From NCBI GenBank assembly GCA_934167935.1, contig CAKPMH010000005.1, positions 1-63,485 on the forward strand: 63,485 nt of DNA. Direction: 5' to 3'. The notes under the pieces were generated by a model, which saw only the letters and a program-made list of their open reading frames with translations, was not told the DNA's origin and ran no database searches. A program made the translations under genes and the position numbers. Origin of the DNA: an uncultured Bacilli bacterium (lineage in GTDB: Bacteria > Bacillota_I > Bacilli_A > RF39 > UBA660). Below are positions 16,699-26,354 of the stretch, piece after piece (position 1 is the stretch's first letter; each line of letters starts with the position of its first letter).

Positions 16699-18444
16699 CC
16701 ATCTATTTTCAACATCACAATTACTAGAATATGGTTCTGGGTTTGGTGGTGTCATCTTAATAATTAAAGGTATTTTAAATGCTTTACCAAATGCTACACA
16801 AGTACCAGGTTGCAAACTCTTTTGTTTTTCTATTATTTCTTGATTTATATTTGGAAGCATTTTTTTAATATATTCAAGATCTCTTGGATGATTCATTTTA
16901 AATATAATAAAATTACTACATTGTGATATAACTGTTTCAGAAATTTCTACTGGTCTTTGACTTATTAAATTAAATATAAGTCCATATTTTCTTCCTTCTT
17001 TAGCAACTCTATCAAATATATTATATCCAAGTAAAATTTTGTCATTATCATTTTGAACATATCTATGTGCTTCTTCCAAAAATAAATGAAATGGGATAGA
17101 TGCCCTATCTGGTAACTTTTTTGTAAAGTCAAATAACATTCTTGTATATACCTTCGTTATAACTTTAGCCATAGAATCTTCTATATCCTCTAAATTGAAG
17201 TTAATTATTTGTGCTTTGTGTCCATTTTTACAAGTAACAAGAGATGCTATATAATTATTTAAGTCAATATAATTTGGATAATCAAAATATTTAGCATTTT
17301 CACCAATAATAATTGAATGTAGTTTTACTTTTAATGAAATAGCATCACTATATGTTCTTTCATTTTTAAGCATTCCTTCACTTATTAAAGTAAAATCAAG
17401 AGCTTTTTCTAAATCTTTTAAATTATAATAATTATTTGTTCTAGACTCATATTGATCTAAATCTGGATTTATAAATGAAGAAACATAATCAGTAACTAAG
17501 ATACTTTCAGTAAAATTACCTTCCTTATCAATTATAAAACAATCTCTAAATTTTCTTGTATAACCTAGTCCTTGAACAGGTGCTTCTAAATTAAATTTTT
17601 CAGTACTACAATCATTTAATATAGAAAATATATCATTTCTTTTACTTGTAGAGGTTTGATTAGTATATAAAATATTCATTATAGCTTTTGCTATTAAATG
17701 ATTTTTATAATCTTCACTCATATTACTATCTTCTGCAAATATTCTAACTATCTTAAGCATCTTTTCTATAATAGGTAATTGTGAATGAGATGTTGCATTT
17801 AAAAATAGTGCTAAATCATCTACATTAAATAAGAATATTGGCATACTTAGTAATGATCCTTCAGTATCATTTATATTAGTCGTAAAATATTTAAAATTAA
17901 AATTTGGATTTATTTTATCTATTTCTCTAAAGGCTGTATGATATTCTCCATATGCATCAAAAATCAAAAAATTTGATCTAAATGGGACAATATTTTTATT
18001 TTCAAAAACATTTTGTAAAAGTCTTGCAAGTCCCCAAGACTTACCACTACCTGTATTACCAAATATAGCCATATGATTTGAGAATAAATCATTAACATTA
18101 ACATATATTGGACAATCATCATACAAAGGTGATACACCAAGCATCATACTTGATGCATTATCTTCTCCAACTATAAGTTTAAATTCATCTTTTGTTATAA
18201 CTCTAATTTCAGAGGATAAATTAGGTTTTCTAATTACCCCACCTACAAATTTACCATTTACAATTTCTCCTAAAAATCTTATTTTAATCATTTCTTTTGT
18301 TATATCTTCTACTTCACCTAATATTTTTTTCTTATCATCTTCAAATATAACATGCATATTCATTAAATCTTCATTTATAGGCGTTCCTTCTTTTACTTTT
18401 ATATGTGCTACATTATCATTAATATATTCAATTTCTCCAAACAT
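16690..18444 (-). CDS. HerA/VirB4-type hexameric ATPase (DUF87 family)
   Basis: About 584 residues. Residues 1-100 form a HAS-barrel-like beta domain. The ATPase follows with Walker A FGNTGSGKSWGLARLL (about 128-143), FLIFDAYGEYH, and Walker B HLFLEEAHRYVQ near residue 450, then ISQRPVEISETVISQCSN, the sensor region typical of HerA. HerA is a DNA translocase; in archaea it works with the nuclease NurA in end resection, and in bacteria it often pairs with NurA, SIR2 or other effectors in defence. No nuclease partner is visible here. It sits three bases after ylxM, in one operon with ftsY. A housekeeping or a defence role are both open. Confidence 0.85.
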   Translation of the reverse strand: MFGEIEYINDNVAHIKVKEGTPINEDLMNMHVIFEDDKKKILGEVEDITKEMIKIRFLGEIVNGKFVGGVIRKPNLSSEIRVITKDEFKLIVGEDNASSMMLGVSPLYDDCPIYVNVNDLFSNHMAIFGNTGSGKSWGLARLLQNVFENKNIVPFRSNFLIFDAYGEYHTAFREIDKINPNFNFKYFTTNINDTEGSLLSMPIFLFNVDDLALFLNATSHSQLPIIEKMLKIVRIFAEDSNMSEDYKNHLIAKAIMNILYTNQTSTSKRNDIFSILNDCSTEKFNLEAPVQGLGYTRKFRDCFIIDKEGNFTESILVTDYVSSFINPDLDQYESRTNNYYNLKDLEKALDFTLISEGMLKNERTYSDAISLKVKLHSIIIGENAKYFDYPNYIDLNNYIASLVTCKNGHKAQIINFNLEDIEDSMAKVITKVYTRMLFDFTKKLPDRASIPFHLFLEEAHRYVQNDNDKILLGYNIFDRVAKEGRKYGLIFNLISQRPVEISETVISQCSNFIIFKMNHPRDLEYIKKMLPNINQEIIEKQKSLQPGTCVAFGKAFKIPLIIKMTPPNPEPYSSNCDVENRWKA

Positions 18445-18446
18445 TT

Positions 18447-18740
18447 TTATCCCCTCTCTATTATTTTTTCTATTTCTTCTTTTAATGTTTCATCTTTTAC
18501 TATATTTAATATTTGTTTATTTTTTTTTAATATTTTTAACTTTTCCTCATAATTTTTTAATTTTTCTTCTGTTTCTTTTAACACATTGAATATGGCATTT
18601 CTAGTTACATTATAATTTTCACTTATTTCTTTTAAAGATAAATTATCAAAATAATATTCTTCAAAATAATTTTGTTGTTTTTTAGTTAATAGTGATCCAT
18701 AAAGATCATACAAATTTATTAAATAAATATTTTTATCCAT
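18447..18740 (-). CDS. ylxM: YlxM/p13-like helix-turn-helix protein (UPF0122)
   Basis: A 97-residue protein. Residues 10-60 hold a sigma-region-4-like helix-turn-helix: LTKKQQNYFEEYYFDNLSLK then EISENYNVTRNAIFNVLKE. A Lys/Glu-rich coiled C-terminus follows. In many Firmicutes ylxM lies beside ffh or ftsY and modulates the signal-recognition particle. Here it is downstream of ftsY with one small membrane-protein gene between, and it overlaps that gene by eight bases. ffh itself is not in the window. Length is normal for the family. Confidence 0.88.
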   Translation of the reverse strand: MDKNIYLINLYDLYGSLLTKKQQNYFEEYYFDNLSLKEISENYNVTRNAIFNVLKETEEKLKNYEEKLKILKKNKQILNIVKDETLKEEIEKIIERG

Positions 18741-18999
18741 GAATACTTTCTATAATAGACATAACTAATAATAAAGATCCAACTATACTATATAACAATG
18801 TCATATTTTTTCTTTTATATATTTTATAATTATTATAAGCCATAACAATTAAAGTAAATGAAAGCAAATAATCAACTAAATTTTTAAAATTTGGTATAAA
18901 AATCACTAATGTTAAAAAATAAACTAATATTACTAACAAAATAATTTGAATAAATAAACTAGTTTGATTTATTTTTTTATTCATTACACCTTTTTTCAT
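18733..18999 (-). CDS. Small integral membrane protein, unknown
   Basis: An 88-residue protein with three predicted membrane segments: about 13-33 (FIQIILLVILVYFLTLVIFI), 38-54 and 66-84. The loops are short and basic (YKIYKRKN). I do not recognise a family. Its ATG overlaps the ftsY TAA (TAATG), and its end overlaps the ylxM start, so it is translationally coupled to both. That suggests a role tied to membrane targeting or insertion, but this is only context. An internal ATG at codon 6 is also possible. Confidence 0.7.
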   Translation of the reverse strand: MKKGVMNKKINQTSLFIQIILLVILVYFLTLVIFIPNFKNLVDYLLSFTLIVMAYNNYKIYKRKNMTLLYSIVGSLLLVMSIIESIHG

Positions 19000-19964
19000 T
19001 ATTCCATCTCCTTAAATAAACCATATATATAGTTTTCAATATCAAATACCTTTAAATCATCTTTAGTTTCACCAAGGCCAATATATTTTACAGGTATTCC
19101 AACACTCTCTTTTATAGCAAGCACTATACCACCTTTTGCAGTTCCATCTAGTTTAGTTAAAACGATACCTGTAATATTAGTTATTTCTTTAAAACTTTTA
19201 GCTTGACTTATACCATTTTGACCAGTTGTTGCATCTATAACAAGAAGTGTTTCATGAGGTGCATTTTCTATCAAATTTCCAATTACTTTATTAATTTTTT
19301 CTAATTCTTTCATCAAATTATCTTTATTTTGAAGTCTTCCTGCTGTATCTATTAAAACAACATCATAATTTTCATTCTTAGCCTTTATCAGTCCATCATA
19401 TATTACACTTGATGGATCTGCATTTTCCTTAAAAACTACATCAACGTCTATTTTTTCTCCCCATTCATTTATCTGTTCTAAAGCTCCAGCTCTAAAAGTA
19501 TCACCAGCAACTAATAAAACTTTTTTTCCTTCGTTTTTTAACTTATAAGCTAGTTTACCTATTGTCGTTGTTTTACCAACACCATTTACTCCTACAAATA
19601 AAAGAACAGTAGGCCCTTTTTCTGCATAATTTATTTTATTTACGATAATATCGTTATTTACATAAATAATAAACATTTCATCAACTATTATTTCTTTTAA
19701 GTCATCTACACTTAAAATATTTTCATGTTTAACACGTTTTTTTAATCTATCAATAAAATCCATCACTGTATTTACACCAATATCTGCACTTATTAAAATT
19801 TCTTCTAATTCTTCAAAATATTCATCATTTATTCTATTATATTTTAATGTTAATAAATTTAATTTTGATTGAAATTCTTTTCTTGTTTTTTCAAGTCCTT
19901 TTTCATAACTTTCTACTTCTTTTTTTTCTTTTCTAAAAATGTTTTTAAAATTAAATAGTCCCAT
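18999..19964 (-). CDS. ftsY: Signal recognition particle receptor FtsY
   Basis: About 321 residues. A short charged N-terminus with an amphipathic MGLFNFKNIFRKEK is followed by the helical N domain (about 30-105) and the GTPase G domain. The G domain has GVNGVGKTTTIGKLA (P-loop), DTFRAGALEQ, VLIDTAGRLQNK, LTKLDGTAKGG and GLGETKDDLKVFD. FtsY docks SRP-ribosome complexes at the membrane for co-translational insertion. I start at ATG 19962-19964; the upstream in-frame extension (MNLYKKYSK...) has no family match. It heads the ftsY, small membrane protein, ylxM, herA operon. Confidence 0.96.
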   Translation of the reverse strand: MGLFNFKNIFRKEKKEVESYEKGLEKTRKEFQSKLNLLTLKYNRINDEYFEELEEILISADIGVNTVMDFIDRLKKRVKHENILSVDDLKEIIVDEMFIIYVNNDIIVNKINYAEKGPTVLLFVGVNGVGKTTTIGKLAYKLKNEGKKVLLVAGDTFRAGALEQINEWGEKIDVDVVFKENADPSSVIYDGLIKAKNENYDVVLIDTAGRLQNKDNLMKELEKINKVIGNLIENAPHETLLVIDATTGQNGISQAKSFKEITNITGIVLTKLDGTAKGGIVLAIKESVGIPVKYIGLGETKDDLKVFDIENYIYGLFKEME

Positions 19965-20035
19965 ATCATCATTCCCAACTATATAAATTTTACTATATTT
20001 TTTATATAAATTCAATTATTTTATATTACTTTCTC

Positions 20036-20064
20036 ATAATAAAACAACAAAATTAATTGTTGTT
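20036..20064 (-). terminator. Terminator of galE
   Basis: AACAACAA / TTGTTGTT stem, six-base loop, then a U-rich tail. Confidence 0.7.
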
Positions 20065-21054
20065 CTTTTCATAATTCCATGCGTCTTTACACATATCTTC
20101 AATTGTTTTTGTTGTTTTAAATCCAAGTTCATTTAATGCCTTATTTGGATTAGAATAACATGTTGCTATATCTCCTTCTCTTCTAGGTGCAATTTTATAA
20201 TTTATTTTTATTTTATTTACCTTTTCAAAGGCATTTATTATATCAAGAACACTATAACCTATACCTGTCCCTAAATTATAGATAAATAAACCATTATCTT
20301 TATTTATTTTTTCTATAGCTTTTATGTGACCTATAGCCAAATCGACAACATGTATATAATCCCTTACACCAGTTCCATCAGGTGTGTCATAATCATTTCC
20401 AAATACGGATAAACATTCTAATTTTTTACTTGCTACTTTTGATATATAGGGCATTAAATTAGCTGGAATTCCATTTGGATCCTCTCCTATTAAGCCTGAT
20501 TCATGAGCACCAATTGGGTTAAAATATCTAAGGATTGCTATATTCCATTCATTATCAGATTTATATAAATCCTTAATTATTTGTTCAACAAACAATTTAC
20601 TTGTCCCATAAGGATTAGTTGTTCCTCCTGTTTCACATTCTTCTGTTATAGGTATTACCTTAGGAACGCCATATACAGTAGCACTACTAGAAAAAACTAA
20701 TTTTTTACAATTATATTTTTTCATTACATCCAAAAGTACTAACACAGTTGAAACATTATTTGTATAATATTCAATAGGCTTTTTTACAGATTCACCTACT
20801 GCTTTATATGCTGCAAAATCAATAACAGCATCTATTTTATTTTCACTAAATATTCTTTCTAGAAGGTTTCTATCAATCATATCACCTTCATAAAATTTTA
20901 TACTTTTACCTGTTATTTTATTAATTTTATCTAATACATCTTTTTTACTATTAGAAAAATTATCTAAACCTATTACTTCATAATTATTATTTAAAAGTTC
21001 TACACATGTATGACTTCCTATATATCCTGCTACTCCTGTTACTAATATTTTCAT
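20053..21054 (-). CDS. galE: UDP-glucose 4-epimerase
   Basis: Interconverts UDP-glucose and UDP-galactose with bound NAD. The Rossmann motif [12 protein letters not shown] opens the protein, the catalytic pair is SSSATVYG (Ser) and NPYGTSK (Tyr-x-x-x-Lys), and [12 protein letters not shown] and [14 protein letters not shown] are typical of GalE. 333 residues is the usual length. It can feed UDP-galactose to the mutase Glf at 39552-40655, giving UDP-galactofuranose for the capsule. It lies ten bases downstream of the DUF3048 gene and ends in a terminator, so the two form a small operon. Confidence 0.95.
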   Translation of the reverse strand: MKILVTGVAGYIGSHTCVELLNNNYEVIGLDNFSNSKKDVLDKINKITGKSIKFYEGDMIDRNLLERIFSENKIDAVIDFAAYKAVGESVKKPIEYYTNNVSTVLVLLDVMKKYNCKKLVFSSSATVYGVPKVIPITEECETGGTTNPYGTSKLFVEQIIKDLYKSDNEWNIAILRYFNPIGAHESGLIGEDPNGIPANLMPYISKVASKKLECLSVFGNDYDTPDGTGVRDYIHVVDLAIGHIKAIEKINKDNGLFIYNLGTGIGYSVLDIINAFEKVNKIKINYKIAPRREGDIATCYSNPNKALNELGFKTTKTIEDMCKDAWNYEKNNN

Positions 21055-21064
21055 ATATTATCTC

Positions 21065-22123
21065 CTATCTTATTACCGTTTTTTGTTTTGTTACTTGTAC
21101 CTCTATATATGTTCTTCCATCACTTACTTCAATTTCTTTTCCATCTAAATATATATATTTAGTTTTTGAACTTCTAGATTCCTTACTCCACTTAATTGGT
21201 ACTGCTTTACCATTTGTTATATAAAAACCTTCACCACTACCTGTTGTTTTTAAATCCCAATAGTAATTATTATCACACATTTTATAGTCAACACGTTCTA
21301 CAATAATATTTTTTGTTGTAAATTCTTCTTTTGTTGCATAATCCTTTGTTACCTTTCCATTAACTATTCTAGTATACATTTTAGTATCACTATTATACTT
21401 AAATGTATTTGAAACACTTCCATAATTTATAATTACTTCACTTGCATTCATAGCATCTTTATTATTAGTTAAATCAACATCTCCAGCTTTATAATTTAAC
21501 AAAATTGTTTTATCAGCACTTGTAGAATCTAACTTATATTTTTTCTTTTTATTAGCATAATCTAATACTTTTGATGTATTTAAATATGCTGTATGTTCAG
21601 AAGCTAATTTTTCTGGATTTTCTCTCCACATACTTCCTTCCCCAACTAATCCTTGAACATAGTTTATCGCTCCGCCTTTAAGTTGTTCTTCAGCATATAT
21701 GCTCCATCCATATGCAGCTAAAATAGCATCACTTTCTAAAGCAAAATCAATAAAATTATGTCTTGCACTTCTTATTGTTCCAACTTTTAAATCTTTAGTA
21801 TCTTTAAAAAGTGCCAAAAGTCTTGATGTTGAACCTTCCGTTGCTATTTCATAGACAAGAAAAGCTTTATTTAATCCTGTTTGAACTTTAATTGCAACAG
21901 GTGTGTTATTAACACTAACTGCTAGTGGTCTTGATGTTGAATTTACATCAACTATATTAATTTTATTATTTTCTTCTATCTTTTTTATCTCTTGTTTATT
22001 TTCTTTAATTTCTTTTTGCTTATTAGATTTATCGGATTTAGATTTATTTATAAATAAAACAAGTACCAATATTAATAAAATCAGAAAGCTTACTATTAAT
22101 ATTATCAATTTTTTCTTTTTCAT
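21065..22123 (-). CDS. DUF3048 (YerB-like) membrane-anchored protein
   Basis: About 352 residues. An N-terminal membrane anchor (about 4-25) and a Lys/Glu-rich linker precede the DUF3048 domain. Recognisable pieces are RPLAVSVNNTPVA, LNKAFLVYEIATEGSTSRLL, VGTIRSARHNFIDFALESDA, and a C-terminal half with YIEVQVTKQKTV. The family is secreted or lipid-anchored and of unknown biochemical function. Here the anchor has no lipobox Cys. An extended -10 promoter precedes it, with ribosome site AGGTGAT. galE follows ten bases downstream. Confidence 0.85.
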   Translation of the reverse strand: MKKKKLIILIVSFLILLILVLVLFINKSKSDKSNKQKEIKENKQEIKKIEENNKINIVDVNSTSRPLAVSVNNTPVAIKVQTGLNKAFLVYEIATEGSTSRLLALFKDTKDLKVGTIRSARHNFIDFALESDAILAAYGWSIYAEEQLKGGAINYVQGLVGEGSMWRENPEKLASEHTAYLNTSKVLDYANKKKKYKLDSTSADKTILLNYKAGDVDLTNNKDAMNASEVIINYGSVSNTFKYNSDTKMYTRIVNGKVTKDYATKEEFTTKNIIVERVDYKMCDNNYYWDLKTTGSGEGFYITNGKAVPIKWSKESRSSKTKYIYLDGKEIEVSDGRTYIEVQVTKQKTVIR

Positions 22124-22146
22124 ATTATCACCTATCTTATATAAAA

Positions 22147-22152
22147 ATTATA
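22147..22152 (-). promoter_or_regulatory. Extended -10 promoter of the DUF3048-galE operon
   Basis: TGATATAAT box 24 bases upstream of the DUF3048 start. No good -35 is visible. Confidence 0.5.
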
Positions 22153-22167
22153 TCACATTATATGATA

Positions 22168-22201
22168 TAAAAAAAATAATTTTTTATGAAAAATTATTTT
22201 T
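22168..22201 (-). terminator. Terminator of the first capsule block
   Basis: AAATAATTTTT / AAAAATTATTT stem, four-base loop, U-run. It lies at the end of the flippase gene. Confidence 0.75.
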
Positions 22202-23644
22202 ACAAAATTTATTTACTTTATTTAAAACATATTTATCTAGTAAATCTTTAAAAAACTTTTCCTTTAAAATTAATAAGCTTCCAAAATAAGCAATTGCTCC
22301 TATAATTCCTTGTAATAATATAGAAATAACTCCATTTAATTTCAATTTATTTATAATAATACATAAAACAAACATTATAATTCCCGATATTATATATTTT
22401 ATAGACATATATAATATTTTAGAAATTTTAAAATCTTTTCTAACATAATATAATTGTAATAATGTAACTACTAATTCTGCAATAACAGTTGATATAGTTG
22501 CTCCTATTGATTTAAAAGTACCTATTAATAATGCATTAAGTATTAAATTTACAACTGATCCTACAATTACAGATATTGTATATTGTTTTTGTCTTTTAGT
22601 CGATAGTAAATATTGATTACCAATTACACTACTAAATCCTATAAATAATATTATTATACTCATTATATCCATTATTATTTTTACTTCACTATAACCTTTT
22701 CCAAAAAATAATGGAACAAAATTAGAAGAAACAGCGATTAATCCAAATATAAGTGGTATTGCTATTAAATACACAAAATTAAAAGTTTTATACATATAAT
22801 TTTCTATTTTTTTATGTTCATTATTTGCAAAACAATTTGCTATTCTTGGCATCATTACTGTTCCAACTGATGTTATTATTGTCAACAATATTTTAATTAT
22901 TTTTTGTGATTGTTCATAATAACCAACTTCATTCATATCACCTAATATTGCTCCAAGCATTGTTTTATCTAAAACTGTATAAATTTGAACAGCTATTTGT
23001 GGAACAAATAATACTAAATTAGGTTTAATATGTTTAACTAAATTTAAATTTTTAAAATTGATAGAAACATAGTTTTTAATTTTAAACCATAATGTTATAT
23101 TACCAAATAAAGTTGTAAGTGAATATATTGCAATATATACTCCTACATCATTTTTTGTCTTTACAAACATAAAAATAGATATTAATGATAATAATCTAAC
23201 AACAATATTTCTAATAACTACTTTTTTAAATTCTTCTAATCCTTGATACATCCAATTTATATCTAAAATATTAGCAAAAATTTCTATAAGTAATATTAAA
23301 TAATATATTTTATATCTTCCGCTTATACAAAATATTAAATAAAAAAGTACCATAGATATACTAAGTGTTATTGTTTTAAATACTAATAGTTCTGAAAATA
23401 TTTTACTTCTTTTTAAATTATCATTTTGAACATATGCTATTTCTCTTTGTCCATATAAATTTATTCCTAGTGATCCAAAAAGTATAAAATACGTTACTAT
23501 TGATATAGTATAACTATATATTCCAGTTCCACTTGGACCAAGCACTCTTGCTAAATATGGAGTAGTAACGATTGGAATTATAATAGCAAGTATTTGATAT
23601 ATTAAATTATAAACATAATTTTTTTTTACTGATTTCTTTTTCAT
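22184..23644 (-). CDS. Wzx-type polysaccharide flippase
   Basis: About 486 residues, twelve or more hydrophobic helices, no long soluble part. The opening (KNYVYNLIYQILAIIIPIVT then TPYLARVLGPSGTGIYSYT) is the classical O-antigen flippase start, and LFVPQIAVQIYTVLDKTMLG is the conserved middle. It moves undecaprenyl-linked repeat units to the outer face. I start at ATG 23642-23644; a TTG five codons earlier is possible. It is last in the block 29910-22184. A second intact copy lies at 38082-39530 and a decayed one at 31167-32030. Confidence 0.92.
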   Translation of the reverse strand: MKKKSVKKNYVYNLIYQILAIIIPIVTTPYLARVLGPSGTGIYSYTISIVTYFILFGSLGINLYGQREIAYVQNDNLKRSKIFSELLVFKTITLSISMVLFYLIFCISGRYKIYYLILLIEIFANILDINWMYQGLEEFKKVVIRNIVVRLLSLISIFMFVKTKNDVGVYIAIYSLTTLFGNITLWFKIKNYVSINFKNLNLVKHIKPNLVLFVPQIAVQIYTVLDKTMLGAILGDMNEVGYYEQSQKIIKILLTIITSVGTVMMPRIANCFANNEHKKIENYMYKTFNFVYLIAIPLIFGLIAVSSNFVPLFFGKGYSEVKIIMDIMSIIILFIGFSSVIGNQYLLSTKRQKQYTISVIVGSVVNLILNALLIGTFKSIGATISTVIAELVVTLLQLYYVRKDFKISKILYMSIKYIISGIIMFVLCIIINKLKLNGVISILLQGIIGAIAYFGSLLILKEKFFKDLLDKYVLNKVNKFCKNNFS

Positions 23645-23748
23645 ATTGTACTCGTGCAATAAACATTTAAAACATATTTATTGATTAATCCTTTCTTATC
23701 TTATCTTACAAAAAAGCAAGTTTAATAAATTTACATAAATATTTCAAA

Positions 23749-24468
23749 CTATATAATAGCATTTTCATCTATGTTTGAAACAGTTATTTCTTTTATTTTT
23801 AGTTTATTATTTAATACCCAAACATTAAACAATCTTTCTGATAAAAATCCAAAAACTCTTTGGTTATATGAATCATATTTTTCTAAATCAATTTCTTTTT
23901 CTAATTCACTAAAAATACTAAATAACCACTCCATGTAACTATCAAAATCTTCTTTTTTCATTATAAACATATTAAAAGCATATAAATATTTTCTTTTTAA
24001 TACCTTTCTAAAAGACTTCGAATAATTTGGATATAATTTATCAGATATTTTCATGCATTTTAATAAGTCGTTTGTGTGATGTGATTCATAGTACTGACTT
24101 TTTACTGTTATTTTTCTACCAAATTTAAGTTTCTTTGGTAATATTATGTCTTTTTTATCTAATATTTTATTAATTTTTTCTACTGATAAAATATTATCAA
24201 AATCATTATTTTTTTTATTATTAAAAAAATATCTTCTATAATGTGACAATCCAATAATATCAGCATCTTTTTCATTTTTCCATATCCAATATAAAGCTGT
24301 TAATTCACAAAAATTAGGATTTCTTCTAGATATATTATCACCTGTATTATCTTTTATATATCCTAAATCCTCATGTAAATCTGATCCGACTTGAATTGGT
24401 ATATAACCATCCATTTTTGGTAATTTAGCCTTTTTATGTGTTGCTATATATATTTTAATATTTTTCAT
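23749..24468 (-). CDS. DUF4422-family glycosyltransferase
   Basis: About 239 residues. The conserved DUF4422 features are IKIYIATHKKAKLP, YIPIQVGSDL, NFCELTALYWIWKNEKDADI and IGLSHYRRYFF. Further on, YESHHTNDLLKC and FGFLSERLFNVWV match the family. These are cytoplasmic-side glycosyltransferases found in capsule loci, including galactosyl and galactofuranosyl transferases. The sugar here is not known. It is soluble, with a good GGGAG ribosome site, and lies between a GT2 gene and the flippase. Confidence 0.88.
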   Translation of the reverse strand: MKNIKIYIATHKKAKLPKMDGYIPIQVGSDLHEDLGYIKDNTGDNISRRNPNFCELTALYWIWKNEKDADIIGLSHYRRYFFNNKKNNDFDNILSVEKINKILDKKDIILPKKLKFGRKITVKSQYYESHHTNDLLKCMKISDKLYPNYSKSFRKVLKRKYLYAFNMFIMKKEDFDSYMEWLFSIFSELEKEIDLEKYDSYNQRVFGFLSERLFNVWVLNNKLKIKEITVSNIDENAII

Positions 24469-24503
24469 TTTTTTCTCCCTTACTATTTATTAAAAATTAT
24501 TTA

Positions 24504-25490
24504 TTATTTTCTTTTATTATATAAATATAAATATTTTTTACCTAATTTAAATTTATTAGTTATTTTGAGTAAATAATACAATAATCTATCTTTAAACTTT
24601 TCACCTTTAGGGTTTGATAATGACACGTATTTATTTTTTAAATACCTTGGAAACCTTTCTTTTAACCACATAAACAATTTATCATATATTTGAGATAATT
24701 CACTATATGATATATTTTTAGTTGTATAATATAAAAACCAGATAATATATCTAAAGAAAAAAGCTTCTATTATTTCATAATTATCTTTTATTAAATTTCT
24801 TTTTTCTAATTCATCATAACATGAATTTAGTAATTTAAAAATGTCTAACTTTTTTTGATCTTTTTGAATAGTATTTGATACACTAAAATCATTATAAAAC
24901 CAGTTATATCCTGAATAATTTATTACCTTTATATCATTTGTAGTAAAATTAATTAATAAATCAAAATATATATCTTCACCTATGTTATTATCCAAAAATC
25001 TAATATTATTTTCTATTAAAAAATTTCTATCTATAATTCTTGCCCACGGAGTTGTTACTTTTAATCTATCAAAATAGTTTAATGGATTTAATTTTATATA
25101 CTCAATTATTTCATCTTTTTGATTTGTTCTTTTATATCCACCAATTACAACTTTATTGTTAGTATTTTTTATATTTTTATAAAATTCTTCAATATAATCA
25201 TTATCAATATAATCATCATTATCTATAAACATTATGTATTTAGTAGTAGCTAATTCTATTGCTTTATTTCTTGTTTTGGCAACGCCCATATTTTCCTGAT
25301 TAACTATAGATATAATATTAGGATATTTATTTTTATAATCTTCTATTATTTTTAATGAATTATCTGTTGAACCATCATTAATTAACAATATTTTATAATT
25401 CTTCATAGTTTGATTTAAAACACTATCAATACATCTTTTAATGTATTTTTTTGAATTATATACTGGTATAACAACTGTAACATCTTTCAT
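24504..25490 (-). CDS. GT2-family glycosyltransferase
   Basis: About 328 residues. GT-A fold with VTVVIPVYNSKKYIKRCIDS, INDGSTDNSLKIIEDY and the metal-binding YIMFIDNDDYIDNDYIEEFY (DxD). The C-terminal half (about 200-328) is helical and Tyr/Lys-rich, without clear membrane helices. It transfers one sugar from a nucleotide donor to the lipid-linked repeat unit. Its start is two bases beyond the stop of the GT2 gene upstream, so the pair is probably coupled. Donor and acceptor cannot be told. Confidence 0.9.
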   Translation of the reverse strand: MKDVTVVIPVYNSKKYIKRCIDSVLNQTMKNYKILLINDGSTDNSLKIIEDYKNKYPNIISIVNQENMGVAKTRNKAIELATTKYIMFIDNDDYIDNDYIEEFYKNIKNTNNKVVIGGYKRTNQKDEIIEYIKLNPLNYFDRLKVTTPWARIIDRNFLIENNIRFLDNNIGEDIYFDLLINFTTNDIKVINYSGYNWFYNDFSVSNTIQKDQKKLDIFKLLNSCYDELEKRNLIKDNYEIIEAFFFRYIIWFLYYTTKNISYSELSQIYDKLFMWLKERFPRYLKNKYVSLSNPKGEKFKDRLLYYLLKITNKFKLGKKYLYLYNKRK

Positions 25491-25491
25491 A

Positions 25492-26346
25492 CTATTTACT
25501 CTTTTCTATTTCATTAATTAATATATTTAAAGAATCTAATTCATTTTTAAGTTTAAAATCAAATCTCTTTCTTTTATTTTTGATTGATTTATTTGTAGAA
25601 ACTCCTTCATTATGATATATTTCTAATTTTGGATTATAGACTGTTTTTAAGTTATTATTTCTAACTCTTAATAATAATAATTGTTCTTCATAATATAGAA
25701 ATGTTCTACTATCTAATCCATTAAATAAATTAATATATTCCCTTGAAAAAATTAGACAACATCCATTTAACAATACATCTTCTTTTCTAATGTTTATATT
25801 ATATTTCTTTTCCTTTTTTAAAATTTTTTCTACTCTAATAATTATAGAAATAATATATCTTAAATATATTTTATTAAAATAATATAATCTTTTTGTTTTA
25901 AACCTTATTTTTTTTAATTCTTTTAATGTAGGCATTTGATCTGGATAATTAAATTCATGACCATTTAATATAATTTTTGGCCCTAGTACTGCAAAATGAC
26001 TATTATCATATTCTTCTATTATTTTATCAATAAAATCTTCTTGTAACATAATAATATCATTATTTATCATTACAATAAAATCAGGATTCATATTTTCCTT
26101 TGCATATTTAAATCCTAAATTATTTCCAGATGCAAATCCAAGATTTTTATCAGATAATAAAATAGTTATTTTCTCATTAGTTTTATATTTTTTTTGTAAT
26201 TCTAATCCTGTATTATTCTTTGAGCCATTATCTACAATCAATATTTCATAATTTTTATCTTTACATTTAATATTAATTGAATCAACACATTTTATTGTAT
26301 CTTCTATCGTTAAATAATGCAAAATTAAAAATACTACTTTTTTCAT
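25492..26346 (-). CDS. GT2-family glycosyltransferase (rhamnosyltransferase-like)
   Basis: About 284 residues. VVFLILHYLTIEDTIKCVDS, LIVDNGSKNNTGLEL, NLGFASGNNLGFKYA and FIVMINNDIIMLQEDFI are characteristic of the WbbL/RfbF-like branch of GT2, many members of which add rhamnose or galactofuranose. ILLNGCCLIFSREY and FLYYEEQLLLLRVRNNNLKT match the later conserved block. No membrane helices. It lies eight bases downstream of the polymerase-GT4 fusion. Confidence 0.88.
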   Translation of the reverse strand: MKKVVFLILHYLTIEDTIKCVDSINIKCKDKNYEILIVDNGSKNNTGLELQKKYKTNEKITILLSDKNLGFASGNNLGFKYAKENMNPDFIVMINNDIIMLQEDFIDKIIEEYDNSHFAVLGPKIILNGHEFNYPDQMPTLKELKKIRFKTKRLYYFNKIYLRYIISIIIRVEKILKKEKKYNINIRKEDVLLNGCCLIFSREYINLFNGLDSRTFLYYEEQLLLLRVRNNNLKTVYNPKLEIYHNEGVSTNKSIKNKRKRFDFKLKNELDSLNILINEIEKSK

Positions 26347-26354
26347 GTTATCAC

